DNA from: Bordetella parapertussis | GTDB lineage: Bacteria > Acidobacteriota > Terriglobia > Bryobacterales > Bryobacteraceae | Assembly (NCBI GenBank): GCA_943328975.2 | Contig: CALQCC020000026.1 | Location: forward strand, 1 to 62,564 | DNA length: 62,564 nucleotides | Direction: 5' to 3' | Part shown: piece after piece, positions 58,863 through 62,564 of the stretch | How positions within the stretch are numbered: the first letter of the stretch is position 1 | How the letters are laid out: the number at the start of each line of letters is the position of its first letter | Made by a program: the position numbers and the translations under genes | The notes under the pieces: model-generated | What the model saw: only the letters and a program-made list of their open reading frames with translations | Told to the model about the DNA's origin: nothing | Databases searched by the model: none

Positions 58863-60488
58863 ATGATTCCACGTTTCACTTCACGATGGCGGCTGGGTTG
58901 GTTCCTGGTTCTTTCCGTAACCGCCGCAGCGCAGTCCAATTCCTCCGGCATTCCTGTCACCGATGACTTGGTGGTCGCAAAGTGCGGCAGCTGTCACACG
59001 CGTGATTCCAACGGCATCATGGATCGGATTTCCTGGGAACGTACCACGCCCGAAGGCTGGCAAGACGTTCTCAAGCGGATGATCGTCGTCAACGGCATCT
59101 CCATCAGTCCGGTGGAGGCTCGGTCCATCGTCCGCTACCTGAGCACCAACCACGGCCTCGCGCCCCAGGAAGCCAGAAGTGTCCTCTACGACGTCGAACG
59201 GCGCGTTCACGAAGAGCCTGCGGTCACCGATCGAACCGTTCGCAATACTTGTTCCAGCTGTCACAATCTAGCGAAAGCCCTCTCCTGGCGACGGTCCCCT
59301 GAGGATTGGAAACAGTTCGGCGAGGACCACATCAAGCGGTTCCAACTGAAGCCGAGTGATGCGATCGCGTATTTCACCAACGCGGCTCCGCTCAGTACTC
59401 TCGAATGGACCGAGTGGAGTTCCCAGCCGAGGAATCCAAGCGTGGCCGGACGTTGGCTGCTCACCGCTTCGCTGCCAGGACACGGTCGTTACGTGGGCGA
59501 GATGCAAGTGGAGCCAACCGGCGGTGACGAATTCAACACGACCATCCGAATGACTTCCGTCGACGATGGATCCGTACTGCTCCGCACCGGACGCAGCGCG
59601 GTCTACGGCGGCTACGCTTGGCGAGGCCGCTCGAAAGGCGACCAACCCGGAAGCCCACCTGCAGGCGATCCCCAGAACGAAGCGCGGGAAGTGATGTGGT
59701 TTGCGCCGGATCAAGCGACTGCCGAGGGCCGCTGGTTCTGGGGCCAGTATCAGGAATTTGGTTTCGACGTCCAACTTCGCCGACCCGCGACTACCCCGAT
59801 GCTGCTGAGCGTCGCCCCCACTTCTCTCAAGGCGGGCTCAGAAGGCAACCGCATTCGTTTGCTCGGGGACAACTTTCCAGCGAAAGTCACGCCTAAGGAT
59901 ATGAACCTCGGAATCGGCGTGACCATTCGGCGAGTTATATCCTCGACTGCAACCGAAGTGATCGTGGAAGCCGACGTCTCGCCCGACGCGCTTCCGGGCA
60001 AACGCGATGCCCACATCACGCAAACCTTCCTCAGCGGATCACTGGCGGTCTACGATCGCGTCGACTACGTCGCTGTCAGTCCAGACTCCGCGCTGGCTGC
60101 ATTCGCCGACCGGACGCACCCGCTCGGCTACCAGCAGTTCGCCGCGACCGCCTATCAACGCGGCCCTGATGAAAAGCTGCACACTGCCGACGACCTCGAA
60201 CTCGGCCCCATCAAAGCAACTTGGTCCATCGAAGTCTTCTACGCCGCCGAAGGAGCATCCACCGCGATCGTAGGCGAGATCAGCCCGACCGGACTCTTCA
60301 CGCCCGCCGCCAAGAATCCCGACCAGAACTTCGACGTTTGGGCCGTGGCGACAGCCGTCAGCCCCGACGGCAAGCCGCTCATCGGCAAGTCCTACCTAGT
60401 GGTGACCGTACCCACCTACTCGTTCAACGGACGGCGCTACGTCCGGGATCTCGGCCGCTGGGTCGACGACGGACCGGCCGCGCAATAG
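58863..60488 (+). CDS. quinohaemoprotein amine dehydrogenase alpha-subunit-like dihaem protein
   Basis: 541 residues. Signal peptide ends VTAAAQ (about 24). Two c-haem sites: CGSCH (41-45) and CSSCH (130-134) in the dihaem N-domain; ISWERTTPEGWQDVLKRMI follows the first. The rest has the all-beta domains of the family, e.g. GRWLLTASLPGHGRYVGEMQ (about 196) and an Ig-like SVAPTSLKAGSEGNRIRLLG. The family oxidises amines with a CTQ cofactor in the gamma subunit; the beta, gamma and maturase genes are missing here. It may transfer electrons with another partner. GGAGG precedes the ATG. DUF6152 gene follows ten bases later. Confidence 0.85.
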   Translation: MIPRFTSRWRLGWFLVLSVTAAAQSNSSGIPVTDDLVVAKCGSCHTRDSNGIMDRISWERTTPEGWQDVLKRMIVVNGISISPVEARSIVRYLSTNHGLAPQEARSVLYDVERRVHEEPAVTDRTVRNTCSSCHNLAKALSWRRSPEDWKQFGEDHIKRFQLKPSDAIAYFTNAAPLSTLEWTEWSSQPRNPSVAGRWLLTASLPGHGRYVGEMQVEPTGGDEFNTTIRMTSVDDGSVLLRTGRSAVYGGYAWRGRSKGDQPGSPPAGDPQNEAREVMWFAPDQATAEGRWFWGQYQEFGFDVQLRRPATTPMLLSVAPTSLKAGSEGNRIRLLGDNFPAKVTPKDMNLGIGVTIRRVISSTATEVIVEADVSPDALPGKRDAHITQTFLSGSLAVYDRVDYVAVSPDSALAAFADRTHPLGYQQFAATAYQRGPDEKLHTADDLELGPIKATWSIEVFYAAEGASTAIVGEISPTGLFTPAAKNPDQNFDVWAVATAVSPDGKPLIGKSYLVVTVPTYSFNGRRYVRDLGRWVDDGPAAQ

Positions 60489-60498
60489 GAGACTACAA

Positions 60499-60864
60499 AT
60501 GAAGAGATTCTTATTGGCGACGCTCGCACTGGCCGCAGGACTCCAAGCCCATCACGGCTGGGCCGCCTTCGACACGAAGGCCGCAACCACGCTGCAGGGG
60601 ACGGTAGTGGACTTCCACTTCGTCAACCCGCACAGCGTTGTCGAATTCGAAGCGAAAGATGAGCAAGGGGTGACCTACAAGTGGCAGGGGGAGATGAGTA
60701 GCCCGAACAGGCTAGTCACTAACGGCTGGACGGCGACCACCCTGGAACAGGGTGACGCCATCACAGTCACAGGAAATCGAGCTAAGAATGGGGCTCACGC
60801 CATCTGGGTGAACAAGATCACCTTGCCCACCGGCAAAACACTGAAAATCGGCAACGACTACTAG
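60499..60864 (+). CDS. DUF6152 secreted protein
   Basis: 121 residues. Signal peptide then HHGWAAFDTKAATTLQGTVVDFHFVNPH: the histidine pair after the signal and the NPH motif are hallmarks of DUF6152. Beta-rich OB-like core. TAGGAG seven bases before ATG. Co-transcribed with the dihaem protein, so it may be its partner; DUF6152 proteins often accompany periplasmic oxidoreductases (from general memory). Its stop overlaps that of the convergent gene. Confidence 0.85.
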   Translation: MKRFLLATLALAAGLQAHHGWAAFDTKAATTLQGTVVDFHFVNPHSVVEFEAKDEQGVTYKWQGEMSSPNRLVTNGWTATTLEQGDAITVTGNRAKNGAHAIWVNKITLPTGKTLKIGNDY

Positions 60865-61328
60865 AATTTCAGCCGAGCCTTCAACAGCACCATGGTCTTG
60901 GCATTCACGCCGTCGACCTTAACCAGCGCGTCGTAGTTCGCGATCTTCGCCGCCGTCCGAGCCTTCACAATCGCATCGATCTCGGTCTTGCTCAACCCGA
61001 GCTCGGTCTCCAGTTCCGCGGGCGTAGCCGTGTTCATGTTGACCGACATGCCGAAGTACTTCGCGAGGTACGCCGTCACCGTCTTGAAATCGTCTTCGCT
61101 ACCAGACGCGCCGCGATTCTTCATCGCATCGACCGTCTCTTCCCAGCGAGCCTTCGTGCCCTGCGAACCCACTACGATGTCCGCTCCGTGGCAAGCGCCA
61201 CAGACCGATTCATAGGTTTCCTTGCCGTCGCCGTCCGGCAGACCCTGCGCCGCAACTGGGCTGGAAATCGCCACCGCAAATGCCAGAGGCGTCAACAACA
61301 TTGCAATTCGGTTCATGTTGTTCATCAT
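60861..61328 (-). CDS. cytochrome c fused to helix-hairpin-helix domain
   Basis: 155 residues. Signal peptide (about 1-28). One haem motif CGACH (43-47) in a short cytochrome c-like region with IVVGSQGTKARWEETVDAM, then two helix-hairpin-helix motifs (VNMNTATPAELETELGLS and VDGVNAKTMVLLKARL) like ComEA. HhH domains bind DNA, which is surprising on an exported haem protein. The start could be ATG 61328 or an internal ATG at 61316. Overlaps DUF6152 tail to tail. Confidence 0.82.
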   Translation of the reverse strand: MMNNMNRIAMLLTPLAFAVAISSPVAAQGLPDGDGKETYESVCGACHGADIVVGSQGTKARWEETVDAMKNRGASGSEDDFKTVTAYLAKYFGMSVNMNTATPAELETELGLSKTEIDAIVKARTAAKIANYDALVKVDGVNAKTMVLLKARLKF

Positions 61329-61378
61329 AGCTGGTCATTGGATGCTCTTGCATCTGTCCAGGTTCCACAAATTCCCCC

Positions 61379-61384
61379 TATAAT
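61379..61384 (+). promoter_or_regulatory. -10 box six bases before ATG 61391
   Basis: A perfect TATAAT followed by CGGACC and the ATG; no Shine-Dalgarno. The -35 is weak. Predicts a leaderless transcript. Confidence 0.5.
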
Positions 61385-61390
61385 CGGACC

Positions 61391-62155
61391 ATGCGTCTCC
61401 TACTCCCTTTGGCACTCCTCGCCGTCGCCGCCGCTCCTTTGACCTGGGCCGAAACCCCCATCGAGCACAGCAACGAAACCCGCTTCCAGCTCGACTTCCT
61501 GGTCCCCCAGTCCGCCCTCAACGCCTACATGCCCGCCGGCTGGACCCCCAACGCCGCCACCACAGGAGCCGCCAAGGATTGCAACCTCCGCATCGTTTTT
61601 ATTGATCGCGTGACCATCAATAACCCCGACGCCAGCGTCAAGGGCAAAGGCACCAACCGCCTGGCCTACCTGGTAGCGCCCGTCAAGAATCCCGCCGGCG
61701 AAGCCGTCCAACTCGTCATCGGAGGCATCACCGAGGACCCCACCGACGCCCCCGGCCCCTTCGGCAACTACCTGCAAGCCAGCACGCACGAGATGAAGTG
61801 GTCCACCAAGTCCACCGGCACCGGCCCGATCATGGAAACCCAGGACTGGGTCTTCGCCGCCCCCACCGGCGAGCGCCTGGAAATGCACATCACCTACCAG
61901 CGCGGCACCGCCGCCAAACGCAACACCGCCGACACCAAGTTCTACTCCGCCAAGAACCCGGCGTTCTACCAGATCTCGCGCCAGGAACAAGTCCTCGACA
62001 TCATGCGCAACGTCACCACCACCCCTCCCGACCACGTGAAGAGCTTCTCTTTCAAAGGCGGCGGCGGAAGCTACGCGAAGCTGTTCGATGGGACGGAGAA
62101 GGTCCTGAGCTGGGATAACGTTTTGTGGTTGAACCGGACGGTGTTGCTGCCGTAG
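61391..62155 (+). CDS. uncharacterised secreted protein
   Basis: 254 residues. Signal peptide ends TWAE (about 21). The mature part is beta-rich: LDFLVPQSALNAYMPAGW, CNLRIVFIDRVTI, RLAYLVAPVKNPAG, QLVIGGITEDP, and looks like the acetoacetate-decarboxylase-like beta barrel by eye (LVPxxxLNxYxPxGW, LRIVFI), which I cannot confirm. Codons in third position are almost all C or G in the first two-thirds (for example gtcccccagtccgccctcaa), more extreme than its neighbours. Confidence 0.65.
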   Translation: MRLLLPLALLAVAAAPLTWAETPIEHSNETRFQLDFLVPQSALNAYMPAGWTPNAATTGAAKDCNLRIVFIDRVTINNPDASVKGKGTNRLAYLVAPVKNPAGEAVQLVIGGITEDPTDAPGPFGNYLQASTHEMKWSTKSTGTGPIMETQDWVFAAPTGERLEMHITYQRGTAAKRNTADTKFYSAKNPAFYQISRQEQVLDIMRNVTTTPPDHVKSFSFKGGGGSYAKLFDGTEKVLSWDNVLWLNRTVLLP

Positions 62156-62180
62156 GATCCTCTTCGAGAGTGATTGATAA

Positions 62181-62450
62181 ATGCCTTCCCTGATTGTTCT
62201 ATTTGGTAGCCTTCTCGTTACGTTGCCGTTATTCGCACAATCGGGTCAGAAGATCACCTTGCTTATTTCTGATCCATTTGGCTCCCCAGTGCGTGAGTGG
62301 ACAGTGGCCAAATTCAGGGATGAACGTGGACGGGATTGGAAGAAATCGTTCCGGGATGGTTCCGCACAAGTTCCTCCTGGAACCTACACGGTTTCTATCA
62401 GTGCAGGCAAGAGGGAGCGTGATGGTGTCTCAACCCTAGTTGAAGGTTAG
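62181..62450 (+). CDS. short secreted protein resembling the start of a carboxypeptidase-regulatory-like domain
   Basis: 89 residues. Signal peptide ends LFAQ (about 20). The mature segment (ISDPFGSPVREWTVAKFRD, GSAQVPPGTYTVSIS) resembles the beginning of a CarboxypepD_reg domain but stops after about 65 residues. It may be a true small protein or a truncated gene. GC is lower than in neighbours. Confidence 0.45.
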   Translation: MPSLIVLFGSLLVTLPLFAQSGQKITLLISDPFGSPVREWTVAKFRDERGRDWKKSFRDGSAQVPPGTYTVSISAGKRERDGVSTLVEG

Positions 62451-62520
62451 TGCGGCGGTGGGTGACCGATTCGATAGAATCGAGTCGCCAAACCTAATCC
62501 TTGAAAGGACACCAACCGCC

Positions 62521-62564
62521 GTGAAGGAAAGATACCAGATTGTAGGACGCCAAGGGCGCCGGAA
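62521..62564 (+). CDS. start of a gene cut by the window edge
   Basis: GTG 62521 with AAAGGA 11 bases upstream opens a frame reading MKERYQIVGRQGRR up to the last base. The opening resembles the start of Hanks-type kinases (YQIV...) only vaguely; not identifiable. An inverted repeat CGATTC-GATA-GAATCG (62467-62482) precedes it. Confidence 0.35.
   Translation, partial: MKERYQIVGRQGRR

Overview
The window looks like an ordinary chromosomal stretch of a diderm, GC-rich (roughly 60 % GC) soil-type bacterium. The best guess is an Acidobacteriota member of the Solibacter/Bryobacter kind. This rests on the mix of genes: a FecR/DUF6600 tryptophan-rich secreted protein, DUF6152, two DUF6644-like membrane proteins, multihaem cytochromes, an orphan quinohaemoprotein amine dehydrogenase alpha-like protein, Uma2, PDZ-containing sensor kinases and many small secreted proteins of unknown role. 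The outer-membrane lifestyle is shown by Skp/OmpH, a DegP-type protease, heptose-phosphate adenylyltransferase and a Wzt-type ATPase. The assignment is inference; no rRNA or tRNA gene is present. Genes cover almost everything: no gap exceeds about 240 bases, and no IS element, prophage, CRISPR array or tRNA was seen.

Layout. 1-11.1 kb: a flotillin-like protein (cut by the window edge), miaE, ribB, Uma2, the FecR/DUF6600 protein, a PQQ-dependent sugar dehydrogenase, an RRM RNA-binding protein with a near-consensus promoter, a monocistronic secreted protein ending at a strong terminator, RarD and a coiled-coil membrane protein. 11.3-16.2 kb: infA, then a glycan-flavoured run (UDP-GlcNAc 2-epimerase, a lone Clp D2-type AAA+ ATPase, Wzt) ending in an M24 peptidase. 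16.2-22.1 kb: PP2C phosphatase, TolB/TPR lipoprotein-like protein, miaA, a large TPR protein, Skp. 22.2-25.0 kb: a monohaem cytochrome fused to a beta-barrel-like region, directly followed by a pentahaem cytochrome. 25-30.9 kb: metallo-beta-lactamase fold enzyme, NagA-like deacetylase, ilvE, M48 protease, HAD phosphatase and a DUF6644-like pair. 30.9-35.3 kb: an NtrC-type regulator with its PDZ/7TM/GAF/PAS kinase.

35.5-44 kb: sixA-mazG-MFS-SDR in overlapping order, then convergent M23 peptidase/PD40/YkgJ, and recJ. 44-47 kb: a minus-strand glycan operon (GT2-methyltransferase fusion, nucleotide-sugar epimerase, low-molecular-weight tyrosine phosphatase). 47-50 kb: purC-cvpA-gph-tfoX. 50-57.4 kb: MATE pump, DegP, heptose adenylyltransferase and mfd. 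57.4 kb to the end: a triplicated membrane/PH-like protein, the amine dehydrogenase alpha-like protein with DUF6152, a cytochrome c-HhH fusion and uncharacterised secreted proteins.

Themes that recur: surface and periplasmic electron transfer (three loci with c-type haem motifs), envelope glycan assembly, and tRNA A37 modification (miaA and miaE 16 kb apart). Several genes have a TATAAT-like box only 5-6 bases before the start codon and no Shine-Dalgarno sequence, which predicts leaderless mRNAs. The most noteworthy candidates are the cytochrome-barrel/pentaheme pair, the leaderless starts, a hairpin that swallows the start codon of the heptose adenylyltransferase gene, a palindrome repeated at two convergent gene junctions, and a RibB whose GTP cyclohydrolase II half looks dead.
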